Program-made: the position numbers and the translations under genes
Notes under the pieces: model-generated
What the model saw: only the letters and a program-made list of their open reading frames with translations
The model's database searches: none
What the model was told of the DNA's origin: nothing
In this document: piece by piece, positions 23,748 to 34,888 of the stretch
Layout of the letters: the number at the start of each line of letters is the position of its first letter
How positions within the stretch are numbered: the first letter of the stretch is position 1
Source of the DNA: Mytilus edulis
Lineage: Eukaryota > Mollusca > Bivalvia > Mytilida > Mytilidae
Assembly: GCF_963676685.1 (NCBI RefSeq)
Contig: NC_092349.1
Span: 55,069,232-55,133,231 of the forward strand
Direction of reading: 5' to 3'
Length of the DNA stretch: 64,000 nucleotides

Positions 23748-24003
23748 CTCATTTATGGGCATTATATTTTCTTGTCTGTGCGTCCGTTCGTCCGTCTGTC
23801 CCGCTTCAGGTTACGTTTTTAGGTCGAGGTTGTGTTTGATGAAGTTGAAGTCCAATCAGCTTGAAACTTAATACACATGTTCCTTATGATATGATCTTTC
23901 TAATTCTAATGTCAAATGAAATGAGAGTTTTTATCCCACGGTACACTGAACATAGAAAATGATAGTGCGGACGGGGCATCCGTGTACTATTGACACATTT
24001 TTG
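23748..24003 (+). repeat. Full copy of the 'CATTTATGGGCATTAT' repeat
   Basis: It starts 'cctcatttatgggcattat', carries CGTCCGTTCGTCCGTCTGTC, then 'ttgatgaagttgaagtccaa', 'cacatgttccttatgatatg', and ends 'gggcatccgtgtactattga'. The ACGG-type microsatellite next to a conserved block recalls pearl/HINE elements of bivalves. Confidence 0.65.
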
Positions 24004-24840
24004 TTCTAACAATTTCTTCTCGCCTGCTACACTTTTGCATTTTTTTTATCCCTAACAATTAATTGAATAGATTTACGTATAAACTTTGTGTTGAAATGAA
24101 CAATGTCGTAGTGAGAGATCACGGGCTGTTCCGGGGGTTGAAACACCCCTTTTCTTGTCGATCAATGCTTTTGAATAGGGACATATGGTCGGACCCTCCT
24201 TTTTATCTTGGGTTGGAATCCCCTTTATAAAATTGCTGGATCGACCCCTGCGTTGTCAGTGCACTCTATAATCTATATAACAATTTCATGAAAATAGTAC
24301 CAGTCTCGGAACAGGGATAAAAGCACATGTTTCGAGCATACCAGTCCCACCCATGTTCATGGGGGATAATTATCGACATCACGAAAAAAACCGTCCATAC
24401 TTAATGATTCCCAAGATCTTTATTATAATAATTGCATAAAAGAAAAACAACTTGGAACTCTTTTGTCATTTTTTGTTTGTTGCTGTTGAAAACAAATATA
24501 GCAAGGTTTTAACTATTTGAGTACACCTATTCTTACATTTCAACTGAGTCTGGCGAACAGTCTAAAATATATTTCCAACATAGAGAAGTTCGTTGATAAC
24601 TGTTTTGATTTTGGTTTTTTTCTAGGATAGTTGTGATTTTTTTCTATTGAAACCAAATTCGTAGACAGAAGTGTTTTGTCCTATTCAAGAAAAAAATTAA
24701 AAAATTAAAAATTATACCGAACGGCAAGTCAAATTTCATGAAGAATAAAAAAGCTCAAAACCACCCGTCCGCTGTATTTCCCTTTTCTCTTTAAAAACAA
24801 AATAAAAGAGAGACATTTTCTAGCAATTGTCCCAATCTGA

Positions 24841-25138
24841 GGGGGAGGACAGGGGGGTACCCTTCTCCCTTCTCCCACCCCTCTTCTCCTTTCTCCTACC
24901 CCCGTTCTCCATTCTCCCATTAGAATAAAACATCTCCTTTTGAGATATTTTTTTCTTGAAATATTAGAAAAAAATTTAAAAGGAGAGATATTTTATTTTT
25001 TCTCCTTTCTCCAACTTTTTCTCCTTTCTCCCAGCCTTCCTCTCCTTTCTCCTACCCTCTTTCTCCTTTCTCCCACCCCCTTTCTCCTTTCTCCTACCCC
25101 CTTTCTCCCTGTCTCCCTTACCCCTGTCCTCCCCCTCC
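24841..25138. repeat. Pyrimidine-tract element with inverted ends
   Basis: 'gggggaggacaggggggta' at 24841-24859 is inverted as 'ttacccctgtcctccccct' at 25119-25137. Between them, split by an AT-rich centre, are about ten copies of a ~20 bp unit 'ctcctttctcccaccccctt', nearly all pyrimidine on the plus strand. The frames across it come from the repetition. Confidence 0.8.
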
Positions 25139-25199
25139 AATCTAGCTACTGCAACGACAATTGCGATATTTTTTGTGACTCGTGTTAAATTTATTTTAA

Positions 25200-26130
25200 A
25201 AATAATGTTAGTTTATTCTATCACACCTCGAACAATTACAGCATTTTCAACCTGGATAACACCGTATACAATAATTGATATTAACACATTGCTGCAATAT
25301 TAGAAAAAAAATCGTTGTTCAACTAACAGAAAAACATCACTATCGTAACATTGTTTTGGATCGACGGTTTATTTTTACACTTTGAGAAAGCCCAAGATTT
25401 ACATGCTACCTGTAAGTGTAATTGTAATCCTAATCGTAGGGTATGACAGTTTCCGCAAATGTCTATTAAGAGGGTAACAATTCTTGCGTTTTACCCTTGT
25501 AAATAATTCTCATGTACAGGTAATCGAAAACTGATGTACAGATGAAAACTTTTTTTATCAGAAACTAATGTGCATTGAAAATGTTGAGTAAAATAAATGT
25601 TTTGTAAACAGATTTGCAGTAGATGAAGATTAGTGGGACCCCGGCTAAATGTGAACCCGGCCTTAAATAGTGTGATAAAAACATGACAGGTAAGAAATAT
25701 GTCTGATTGTGTATGTATCTGTTTGTGTATTATGTGTGTGTATTATGTGTGTATTTTATGATTCAACGATTTTAACATTACAATGTAGATGTTTATATTA
25801 ACATCTCATATAGAGCCATAGATTAACTCTAACTAATTAAATCTATGGTAAGACAATGCAGTAACAGTTAAATTCAATTCAATGCAATTCAAATATTTAT
25901 TGTCATATAAACTCTGAACAATAAGTTTGTGAAAAATAATATAAACATACACAAAATACATTTAACAAACAAAACCATGAAAGATTTAGGATATCCGGAG
26001 TCAATATCTCGCTTTCTCGTGATTTCACTTAAAATCCACTTAAACTACGTGTTCCAGCCAATCTGACCCCTTGAAGATGAAACTGCAGAAGAAATGTCAA
26101 GAGTATTTCATCTGAGCAAATCATTTGATC
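25200..26130. other. Intergenic, nothing recognised
   Basis: AT-rich with a GT-rich low-complexity patch at 25715-25755. No exon was supported. Confidence 0.5.
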
Positions 26131-26141
26131 AGAGAAGAATT

Positions 26142-26570
26142 TAGAATGAAATTCAAAACAGTGTGGCTGTGGCTATTGATTGACATATTAAATTCATCCA
26201 TTGGCTGGGACAATTTAGGTGAACGTTTGTATGTAACGATCACTGCTCACTATGTACTTTTAAAGACACTTAAACTATTGGGTCACCAAAGGTTCTCAAC
26301 ACCTTAATAAAGTAATTCGAAAAATTAATCAGAAATAACACGATGTTTTGATTCATACCAATTATATAAATCAAAACATAAAGGTTATTCCTGATTATTT
26401 TTTGGAATTATTTTATAATTAAAGGCGTTAAGAAACCTTTGGTGACCCCACAGTTTAAATGTCTATCAGTGGTCGTTACAGACAAACGTTCGCGTAAATT
26501 GTCCCAGTCAATGGATGAATTCAATGTGTCAACCAATGGCCACAGCCACACTGTTTTGAATTTCATTCTA
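26142..26570. repeat. 429 bp near-palindrome (foldback)
   Basis: 26142-26354 pairs with 26358-26570: both arms share, inverted, 'gaatgaaattcaaaacagtg', 'gaattcatccattg.ctggg', 'ggtcaccaaaggtt' and 'tgttttgatt'. Arms are about 80 percent alike with almost no loop. The frame at 26125-26307 lies in one arm and is not a gene. Confidence 0.85.
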
Positions 26571-26630
26571 TCTAGTGATGATCTTCCAGAACCAGTCTAA
26601 TCCACCATGATGCCTTGAATATCGACACCA

Positions 26631-26906
26631 ATGCCAAGACCTTCTGCCTCATCCATTTTAGTTGATGTCGAGTATGCGGACAATGTTTGGCTTCACTGGG
26701 CTAGGGAAGTAGCAAAAAAATGTGAGCAGATGAGACCCAAGAAAAAGAAGACAATGAAACCAGGAAAGGGAAAATCGACAAGAGAATTAATAAAAGAAAA
26801 CGAAGAAATAAAAAACGAAGAATTGAAACATTTGGTAAAAAAGAAACAAAAAATATTACAGGACTCTTCATCCTCTGAATCATCCTCATCAGAGGAGTCA
26901 GATTGA
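26631..26906 (+). CDS. Small basic/acidic protein or terminal exon, unidentified
   Basis: ATG 26631 (context ACCAATGCC) opens 91 codons closing at TGA 26904-26906, with AATAAA 20 bases later at 26926-26931. Residues 1-35 include VEYADNVWLHWAREVAKKCE, an amphipathic segment. A Lys-rich run follows (KKKKTMKPGKGK), then an acidic helix (ELIKENEEIKNEELKHL) and a Ser/Glu tail. A possible acceptor 'cattttag' at 26645-26652 would make it a last exon beginning VDVEYAD. No family was recognised. The close poly(A) signal favours a real gene end. Confidence 0.45.
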   Translation: MPRPSASSILVDVEYADNVWLHWAREVAKKCEQMRPKKKKTMKPGKGKSTRELIKENEEIKNEELKHLVKKKQKILQDSSSSESSSSEESD

Positions 26907-27188
26907 ATTATGCACATACAGTACTAATAAATATATAAGTTAGCAAAACGTTTTAAATGATTTTTTAATATTGAAAATGAAAGTAACAAAATTTTCACCA
27001 CCTTTTCCATATTTTCCCCCTCTTTTTTTCCCTATTCTTGATTTTTTTTTGATACGATCTTTGTTGACTCAATCATAAGCTATATTTGAATTATTATCTA
27101 ATATCATTCCAGAGAAGTAATGATGATTTAAGTATCGAGTGTTATATATGAACGAGTTTACATAAATACTATCATGTATTATTATTTA

Positions 27189-27320
27189 CATAGTGTGCTA
27201 GTGACCTAATACGGTATATATAGGGTCAGTAAATTCCATATGGGGTGAGAGCGAATTTCGAATCCCCATATGGAATTTACTGGCCCCATATATACCGTAT
27301 TAGGTCACTAGCACACTATG
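27189..27320. repeat. Palindrome with 57 bp arms
   Basis: Arm 27189-27245 ('catagtgtgctagtgaccta'...) pairs with 27264-27320 ('...taggtcactagcacactatg') with few mismatches and an 18 base loop. It could fold into one long hairpin if transcribed. Confidence 0.85.
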
Positions 27321-27724
27321 TAACGAGTTTATCTTACCGACTATATTTAGTGTGCAAATTAGACTAGTGACCTATCAAAATGAGCAAGTCCTCAATACTG
27401 TTGGCATTAAGAAACTACTTCCATTGATCCTACAAAAACAGATACCAACAATAACAACTTGTTAGGTTCAAATGTGTTTTATGAATTTATTTCAATCTTA
27501 ATCATCACTTTCGTCGTCTGTTGAAACCTTTACGATTTTTTCTCAGTATACCGTTTTGTTTTTATAAAGAGACGTAACACCACTACTAACCGTGTATGGA
27601 ATAAGCCCCGCCTCCCCACTACCTTATACGGAATATAAAGGGACGTTACTCCACTACTAAGATAAAATAATATATATATACTATCATGTAACAAAAAGAT
27701 TGTAAAAATACAATGTAATTTTAG

Positions 27725-27950
27725 GCGATTGTCATACAGGTGAGAGGTTATGCTAGTTAATCTTTAATCCAACATTGTCTACATACATGTACGAACATGC
27801 ATGGACCAAGTATGGAATATGACTGTCACAGTTGTTATCCATGAGTTTTGCTTCATATGTTCGAGCTTATTATTTTGTCATTTGCTTAAGGAATTTCCGT
27901 GTAGAACTTTCCTCGGAGTTCGGTATTGTTATTTAACTTTAAATTATGAT
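27725..27950 (-). repeat. Reverse copy of the 'TGTATGACAGTCGCA' family
   Basis: 'cgattgtcatacaggtgaga', 'atatgactgtcacagttgtt' and 'tcctcggagttc' are the complements of landmarks seen at 46870-47080. Confidence 0.55.
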
Positions 27951-28609
27951 AACCGAAATTTTAAAACAAATGCAAATTAATGCGAATGTTTGTTTTGTTT
28001 GCTTAACGTGCAGTGACAAATATTTATAGCATGTCGAGCGCACCCCTAGAAAGTGTTCTTAAATGCTCCATATTTATGTTTGTTTAAAACAATTTATAAG
28101 CTCGTTTTATTTCGGAAAAAAATTGCTAGCACTGCTTGCAATAATCCTCTTTCCATTAAGAACCGAATTGCCAAATATTAGAGTACGCCGAGGAAAGGCT
28201 GTGGATTTTCTATCAAATTTCCAAATGGTTACTAGCACTGAATCAACACACAAGGATACATAATCTTTAATTTTCCTTTTTATTGAATAATCAATAAATC
28301 GAACACACATACATGTATAAGCCAAACGCACCCTGCAATGATTGAAAATTTCTCAGTGAAATCTAATTAACACGTCTAAACAACAAAATACCTTACAACA
28401 TAAATAATCCACAGCTTTACAAATTCTAAATTAAAAAGGAAATCACGCGTTAAAATCATTTGAAATAACCATTGCTAAAATGCCAAAAATGGAAGGGATT
28501 ACAACTTGTAGCCAGAAAAATGTCGATTGTTGTGAGACACATATCCGGAATTGAAATAAAATAAAATGCAGATGTTTCACCAATCATATCGTTTAGCATT
28601 TATCTTAAT

Positions 28610-29236
28610 GTATGTAGTTCAAGAGTAACCCTAATAACCAATTTACTTCACAAATCATGGTTAGAAATGTCAACTGTGATATAAGTCTATCGAAACAAGA
28701 GTCATATCGCTTATTACTAACTTTCTCCAAAAACTAAATCGGGTCGAATGAAGTTTAATACGACGGTTGACGTAAAAATATTGCTTGGTGAAAATCGAGG
28801 GTGTTTGTGGGCTTTTTTCCCACAATTTTGAGATGCTTTGCTTTTCATAGAGCATTAACTTAGAGTCCCCTCATAAAGTATGAAGTTCAAGAGTAACCCT
28901 ATTTACCAATTTATTTCACAATGTTGAGAAAATGATTTAATTATGATACAAGTCTATCGCAACAGCATTCATATCGCTTATTGCCAACTTTTAATACACG
29001 AAATCGGGTAGATTGCAGTATAATACGACGGCTGTACGCATTTAATGCACACACATGCTTATAATGATTGGTGAAAATCATTAATGTGTGTGTGTCTTTA
29101 TTCCACAATTTTCTAATTCATATGTTACAGCATTAATTAAAAATCCCCTTTTAATGTATGAAGCCCTGATAACCAATTTAGTTCACAAATCATGTTTATA
29201 AAAGGGTTGATAATGATATTAGTCTATCAAAACAGC
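28610..29236. repeat. ~270 bp tandem repeat, 2.3 copies
   Basis: Units start near 28610, 28877 and 29153, sharing 'ttcaagagtaaccct', 'accaattta.ttcacaa', 'agtctatcg.aaca', 'catatcgcttatt' and 'aatacgacgg'. The third copy is cut short. No coding content. Confidence 0.75.
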
Positions 29237-29239
29237 GGC

Positions 29240-30280
29240 GGGGTCTTCGATGGCAGTTAGGTATGGTCATTTAGGGACGTTTTTATCGGCAATGACACCT
29301 TATTTGAAGAGGGGGCAGGAGGGGTTCGGAAATGCCAATAATAAAACCTTGCCATCCCGGACCCCGATATAAGAACAATCCCGAATTATGAAACATCTCT
29401 AACCCCAGATGAACGGGTTAGTCATTAATCATAATTCTTTCCATTTGATACCATTACTTTTGCATATATATTGCTATAAAACTGAAGAAAGCAAGACATG
29501 GCACCCTCTTGGAGAAACTGGTAAACCTTTGTAGAATTGTGTAATTAAAGAAGTTTTAATTTTGAATCCGTACTCCGTAATCGACAGTTTAAAAAAGTAT
29601 TTTTTTTAAATTCCCTTAGTTTTTTTATTTGAGTTATACGGATTTTGAAATTTGATAGTTGGGTTTTGTTGTTGGCCTTGTGCTGTCTTTCGGCAGTAAA
29701 ACTGAAATATTTGTCAATTCAAACGGAGTCTAGCACGATCTGCTTTTCAAAGCCGATCATATTCTAACTTATAACCCCAATGCTTACAGGATAGTATAGT
29801 AGTATAGTCAGTGATGAGTATAGCCATCATTACCAGTTATGGGTTGTTTTTAAAAACATGAAACAATTGCTACCCGCATCATTTTCATCAAATTTTATAT
29901 TCGATCAACATAAAATGAAAAAAAAGCAAACTCCGATGTATATACCGAGAAGGTTAAAAATATAACAATGCGGTCTCCAATGCAACACAAACTATCGAAC
30001 CTAACTTCAAGTTTAATCCGACCCACAACAAGGGATTGGTGAAATTGTTTGCTATTCATGTTTACATTTTAATAACGCATAACGCTACAATATAGTTACG
30101 TTTTGCTTGTGCAAATAATGTGAGCAACCTTCTTTAACCTGTCTAGTAAGCACATTGGTATAAAATGTTCAGTCTCCAAAAAGTCTTTTTTTTATTGAAA
30201 CAGAAGAAACTCAATAAAAGTAGTATAACACACGCATTTTTCAAAGTTAATCCTGACAATAGCTCAATCAATTTATTTAA
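29240..30280. other. Intergenic, nothing recognised
   Basis: Contains a degenerate 'cccgga/cccgaa' patch at 29320-29410 related to 20738-20870, otherwise AT-rich without supported exons. Confidence 0.45.
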
Positions 30281-30282
30281 AA

Positions 30283-30460
30283 AGTTTGTGGTGGTGTTCG
30301 TGTCGCTTTGTCTTTAGTTTTCTATGTTTTGTTTTCTGTATTATCTTTTGTCTGTTTGTCTTTTTTTTTATTTTTGGCCATGGCATTGTCAGTTTATTTT
30401 CAATCTATGAGTTTGCCTGTCCCTCTGGTATCTTTCGTCCCTTTTTCGTGATAACATCAT
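30283..30460 (-). repeat. Reverse copy of the 'GGGACGAAAGATACC' family
   Basis: The complement matches 33790-33960, including the end 'ctggtatctttcgtcc'. The plus-strand frame here is an artefact of the repeat. Confidence 0.75.
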
Positions 30461-30544
30461 ACACCTTATCGCTAATCCCGACTGACGCGGCCGCTTGAAC
30501 TTTTGACGCATACAACAATCACTTTTCCATTGTGGCGTCCGATA

Positions 30545-30734
30545 TTTTGTTTTATGACGTCAAAATGTTACGAGAACCTGTGTGATATCCAGCAATGGCA
30601 GACAAATAACGATTACTTGGCTTGTAAGCGTTTGCTCAAATGAATACACTTCGTATTGAAAATGCCGTTACCTTTGATAGTGCTACATATAAATATAACA
30701 TAAAATGTTTTATAAATTTCCTCTTTTGTTTTAG
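30545..30734 (+). promoter_or_regulatory. Possible promoter/first-exon region of the methyltransferase
   Basis: A CRE-type TGACGTCA at 30555-30562 lies in DNA with several CpGs (GCGGCCGC at 30488-30495), just upstream of the first recognised methyltransferase exon. The entry phase of that exon demands an earlier coding exon. No start codon with the right donor phase could be fixed here. The assignment rests on position and base composition only. Confidence 0.25.
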
Positions 30735-30835
30735 ATCATTTTAATGAGAGATTGAAGGAAATTTTGGTAGGAAAAGTGACATCAGACACAGCAGTCAAAA
30801 TCTATGATGAATGGGGACAGAACGGATATGACCAG
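30735..30835 (+). CDS. METTL27: METTL27/WBSCR27-like methyltransferase, exon A
   Basis: The exon reads HFNERLKEIL, then AVKIYDEWGQNGYDQ, equivalent to the 'FYDRWAPDYDQDV' segment ahead of the SAM-binding core in METTL27. The acceptor is GTTTTAG ending at 30734 and the donor GTAGTG from 30836. Entry phase 1, exit phase 0. The start codon lies in an upstream exon that was not found. Confidence 0.8.
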
Positions 30836-31663
30836 GTAGTGTATGGATATAAATATATGTATATATAAAAATAACATCAAACTCGAGTCAGTATTGTATT
30901 CTGTCTACGATAGTAGGGAGCAGGTTAAGCATTTAAATAGGAACTGTTTATCTATATGCCAAATTGGACAAGGAAATTCTTAGAATTCGTTATTCTGAGG
31001 TCAACATTAAGTGATGCCTTAAATGATTACCGGAATCGCTACAGCAACTAATACCATTACATCAGTAACGAGTTACTCCAAACCTCAATACTTCAGCATT
31101 GTTGTATAATGTCCCTTCTTTATAAGTTGCGATGCCAATTAAACAACTATCAAACAAAGTTCAATTGACGTGGGATACAAGTTTTACTCTTGACGCTAAC
31201 CATATACCTCATTTAGAAGGAGCATTAGGCTCTATGCACGTTACGAAGGCATGCAACAAATCTTTCCGGGGTCGTCGTTGACCCGTTACAAGGCTACATT
31301 TTAGTCCGTAGTCAATTTACGTTACTATAGGTCATCGTTAGGTCTTCACAAATTAGGGGAAATCATAATCTCTTAATATGTTAAGCTCTTTCAAACTTCA
31401 TTTGGACGAATTCAAAAAGTTTCTACATCAGTCCGGTGCATTTGGTGCTTACAGAATAATGTGTTACTAAATTCTATAGGAAAGTTTCATTATTAAAGTA
31501 AAGTTTGTGTTCTGAATCAGCTGTAAAAACAATGCATACAGTAATATGGCAATAGATTATCTTACACTGTGTATATTTTTATCATAATACACGTAAGAGT
31601 ATTTATATTTGAAAAAAATAACTTTTGTGACAAAGTACTTGAATATGTTTTTCCGATGAACAG

Positions 31664-31795
31664 TCGGTTTCAGCACAAGCGTACATTGGACCAGCAGTTA
31701 CAGCAAAGACTATAGCCTCTTTATATGACAAATCTGAGAGGGACACGATTCAATTGTTGGATATAGGTGCTGGAACAGGGTTAGTTGGAGAACAG
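31664..31795 (+). CDS. METTL27: METTL27-like methyltransferase, exon B (SAM-binding motif)
   Basis: This exon carries the signature of a class I methyltransferase: QLLDIGAGTGLVGEQ is motif I, the glycine-rich loop that binds S-adenosylmethionine, with the Asp two residues before the first Gly. The preceding helix, YIGPAVTAKTIASLYD, matches the family's 'YRAPRLAVDCL' position. It is 132 bases, phase 0 on both sides, acceptor CAG ending at 31663, donor GTATTT from 31796. The natural substrate of METTL27 is not established, so only methyl transfer is inferred. All five exons keep the frame and all core residues look intact. Confidence 0.9.
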
Positions 31796-32435
31796 GTATT
31801 TTTAAGACAACTAACAGATAAGGAAAAACAAAAAAGAACTTATTAAACTCCAATGTATTGCAACAGGAAGTTAACATCTTCTTTCTTTGAACTCGGTGGA
31901 CATGTGGTCTAAATAGTTATACTAGTGTAATCACTAGCCAGCCAATACTCAGGTTGTGAAAACCGCCCGTATGGGTGCTCTCGACTCCAATCTTAATTGT
32001 CTAGGATTGTCAGTTTTCCTATGGAAGGTCGGTAGTTTTCTTCAGGCACTCCGGTTTCATCCGCCAATGAAAACTGACCGCCACGAAATAATCCAAAATG
32101 GCTCTTAAAAACACGAACAATCAATTCTTTGGACTTGGATAGTTAACTATCTTACCACATCACCGTTTTTTTTTCTATTATATAATAATAAAAATGAATT
32201 ACTGGTAAGTGATTATTAGAAATGGCTCTTATAAAAGAATACTTTAAGCAAAGACAGTAGTCAGTAAAACACTAGTTTTGTGCTGAATTAAATAAAATGT
32301 ATTCCAACTTTTAATTCCAAAGTTCTGGTCATTAAATAAGTGCCTCATAGCACAACATCACATTATTTTCAGTGGAGATGTTATCCAAACGCAGTCTTTT
32401 CAATAATATAAATTTTGAAATTGAAATTTCTTCAG

Positions 32436-32571
32436 CTACGTAAATATGGATTCAGCAAAATCGATGCACTTGAACCAGCAAGTGGAATGTTGGCGAGCGC
32501 AAGACAGAAGAACCTTTACAGAAACTACTACAATCACTATTTAAAGAAAGATACATTGATCGATGCAAATG
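32436..32571 (+). CDS. METTL27: METTL27-like methyltransferase, exon C
   Basis: LRKYGFSKIDALEPASGMLA is motif II: the acidic Glu that contacts the SAM ribose followed by the family's 'SPGML' step, then ARQKNLYRNYY. The acceptor is CTTCAG ending at 32435 and the donor GTATGA from 32572. Entry phase 0, exit phase 1. Reading past the donor only gives intron sequence. Confidence 0.88.
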
Positions 32572-33382
32572 GTATGATGACTGAGGGTTCAGATGGGTTC
32601 CTTCATTTTTTGTATGCTTTATATTTTAGGTTATTTTCTACATTCCTAAAATATATACCAGCACCCCATTATTCTCTATTTTTTGCATATTTTACTTTGT
32701 TTGGGGGTCTATTTTCTGCAGTATGAATCCATTATGTTGTATTCTGTGAACCCCACCGCAATCCCTCATGTATTATATGTATACACACAGTACAGTAGAG
32801 TGACGTGACGGGCAGGTATACGCCAGTGATACAGTAACCAAACGCAATCATAGATATCTAGGAGTGTTTTCTTCTAATTGGATCTCTGTTTACGAGGGTC
32901 TTGGTGGTGTTGGCAGAATAGAGAATAATAAGGCAATACTACAAGAAATGTATGATGGTGGTTTTGGTGGGGGCTAGAACATAAACTTTAATAATTACGG
33001 GTTAACACATTATAGAAAAGAGAAATAGTAGCAAATAAAAAGACAATGTAGAAATGAATGACTGACCATCCACCATCAAGTCACTTGATTGATTTTTTTT
33101 ATGTGACAAGCTGTATTCTATGAATTGTAGACTTAACACGTTTTCATAAAAAAAAAAAGCATCATTGCCTAAGCTACAGAAACTTATCTATTAACTTTTA
33201 AGATTACTACAATTCTTGTGATTTTGCGATAAAAAAGGGGGTGTTTCTGTGATCTTATTTTTATTTTAAAATGTACTTCAACATGTTTGAATGCTAAGGT
33301 CGTCTAGTTTATGTGCTTTACTATATAAGCTTTTACTAGTCAACAGCAATAACGATACTCGTATAATTTGTATTTTTTGCAG

Positions 33383-33475
33383 GTTTTTATGATTGTGTTT
33401 GCACATGTGGTTGCCTGGCTCCAGGTCACATTCCTGTTGACTCTCTTCATAATTTTCTGCGTTTTGCGAAAAAAG
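33383..33475 (+). CDS. METTL27: METTL27-like methyltransferase, exon D
   Basis: FYDCVCTCGCLAPGHIPVDS corresponds to the family's 'FDAVLIVGAL..GQVP' strand and loop (motif post I), followed by LHNFLRFAKK. The acceptor is TTTTTTGCAG ending at 33382 and the donor GTAAAA from 33476. Phase 1 on both sides. Confidence 0.88.
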
Positions 33476-33489
33476 GTAAAATAAGTTAT

Positions 33490-33640
33490 ATATTTAGGAT
33501 ATTGTATGCAACATTGATAGTTTGTAATAAATATCTGTATCAAGTCGGGAATTTGACAGTTGTTATTCATTTGCGTGATGTGTGTGAGCTTTGATTTTGC
33601 CATTTGATTAGAGACTTTCTTTTTGAATTTTCCTCGAAGT
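33490..33640 (-). repeat. Reverse fragment of the 'TGTATGACAGTCGCA' family
   Basis: 'gtcgggaatttgacagttgt' and 'ttgaattttcctcgaagtta' are complements of segments seen at 46870-46990. It starts directly behind exon D. Confidence 0.55.
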
Positions 33641-33772
33641 TAAGTTGTTTTTTTTATTTTACTTTTTGTTGCATATATTTCATTCTTGTTAATGACGATT
33701 GTTCAATGTTCAAGTTCGTTTGCGTACGAAGCACACATTCGTGAACAATCATTAATTTACTAACCGCAATAG

Positions 33773-34060
33773 TCTTGAGCTCTATTTGTTACTAAAAGAG
33801 GGACGAAAGATACCAAAGGGACAGTCAAACTCATAAATATAAAACAAACTGACAACGCCATGGCCAAAAACGAAAAAGACAAACAGAAAAACAATAGCAC
33901 ACACGACACAACATAGAAAACTAAAGAATAAACAACACGAACCCCACCAAAAACTAGGGGTGATCTCAGGTGCTCCCGAAGGGTAAGCAGATCCTGCTCC
34001 ACATGTGGCACCCGTCGTGTTGCTTATGTGATTACAAATCCGGTAAATAGTCTAACTCGG
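33773..34060 (+). repeat. Interspersed repeat, 'GGGACGAAAGATACC' family, forward copy
   Basis: The fullest copy of three in the window, from 'gagggacgaaagataccaaa' to 'acccgtcgtgttgcttatgt'. Lies in the last intron of the methyltransferase gene. Confidence 0.75.
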
Positions 34061-34440
34061 TAGGTCACATTCACGAAAGGGAAGGGGATTGTAGTTACGA
34101 CGTAAGGAACATATCCGATATCATTTGTGAAACGGTTATTCCATAACGGTCAACCAACTCGTGATGGAGTCCGTAAAATTTACGAAGGGATGATTTCAAC
34201 TTCACCATTTGGAACTCTTGGTTTAATAGCTTCCTTGTGAGCAGTAACCCTCTAAATGTCGTTATCAAATTTGTTATTAGATGCCCGTTCGAACCAGTTG
34301 ATACCATTAATAGGGGCATGCTAGGGTCTCACATTTTTGTTAACAACGAAGAGTTCGGAAATAGCACATTGATCTGTTCGAAAGTACTGTTGTAGACCTG
34401 GAGATATAAAGGTAGTATAGCTAGTTGAGTTAGGTAAGAT

Positions 34441-34513
34441 ATTTTTTTGCTCAATTGGTTAGAGCGCTGCCTTCAGATCCCGAGATTGGGGGTTCGAATC
34501 CTGCTGGTACCAT
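34441..34513 (+). repeat. tRNA-like Pol III promoter remnant (SINE head or tRNA pseudogene)
   Basis: 'tgctcaattggttagagcgc' matches a tRNA D-arm/A box and 'ggttcgaatcc' at 34491-34501 matches the B box with consensus spacing. The 3' acceptor 'ctgctggtacca' has no complementary 5' strand because the bases before the D-arm are a T run. The anticodon stem also does not close. It is therefore not a working tRNA gene. Confidence 0.65.
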
Positions 34514-34888
34514 CCATGGATTTTCACAACAGTAATGATATTTTAGATCATCAATAAATCAGGACTGCCTAACCTTCGTATGCATCTGAAATCACTCCTG
34601 GAATTTATAGGGGTTGATTATGCTCATTTTTTAGTTTTTTGGTAGACTGTTGCTTGTCTTTTTGTTTTTCAGGTTTTTTTTTTACCATGATTTTAAGACT
34701 CACGCCTACCGATGAGTTTTGAAAGCCCTTTGTTAACTTCCGCCTCTTCTTTTCAATACATGTATCAATTTCTTTTAGATCATCAATAAATATAACAAAA
34801 TTTCCAATTTATTATAACCTTTGGTTCCTGACGATCAAAATATTTTTGAATTGCGAAAAATGTTAATTATGTGTAGTATTAGACTTAA

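Noticed and set aside
26701-26917. Minus-strand frames opposite the gene at 26631
   Set aside because: Phe/Ser-rich mirror images of the Lys/Glu-rich plus-strand coding sequence.
34441-34513. Functional tRNA gene
   Set aside because: The A and B boxes are good but neither the acceptor nor the anticodon stem can form.
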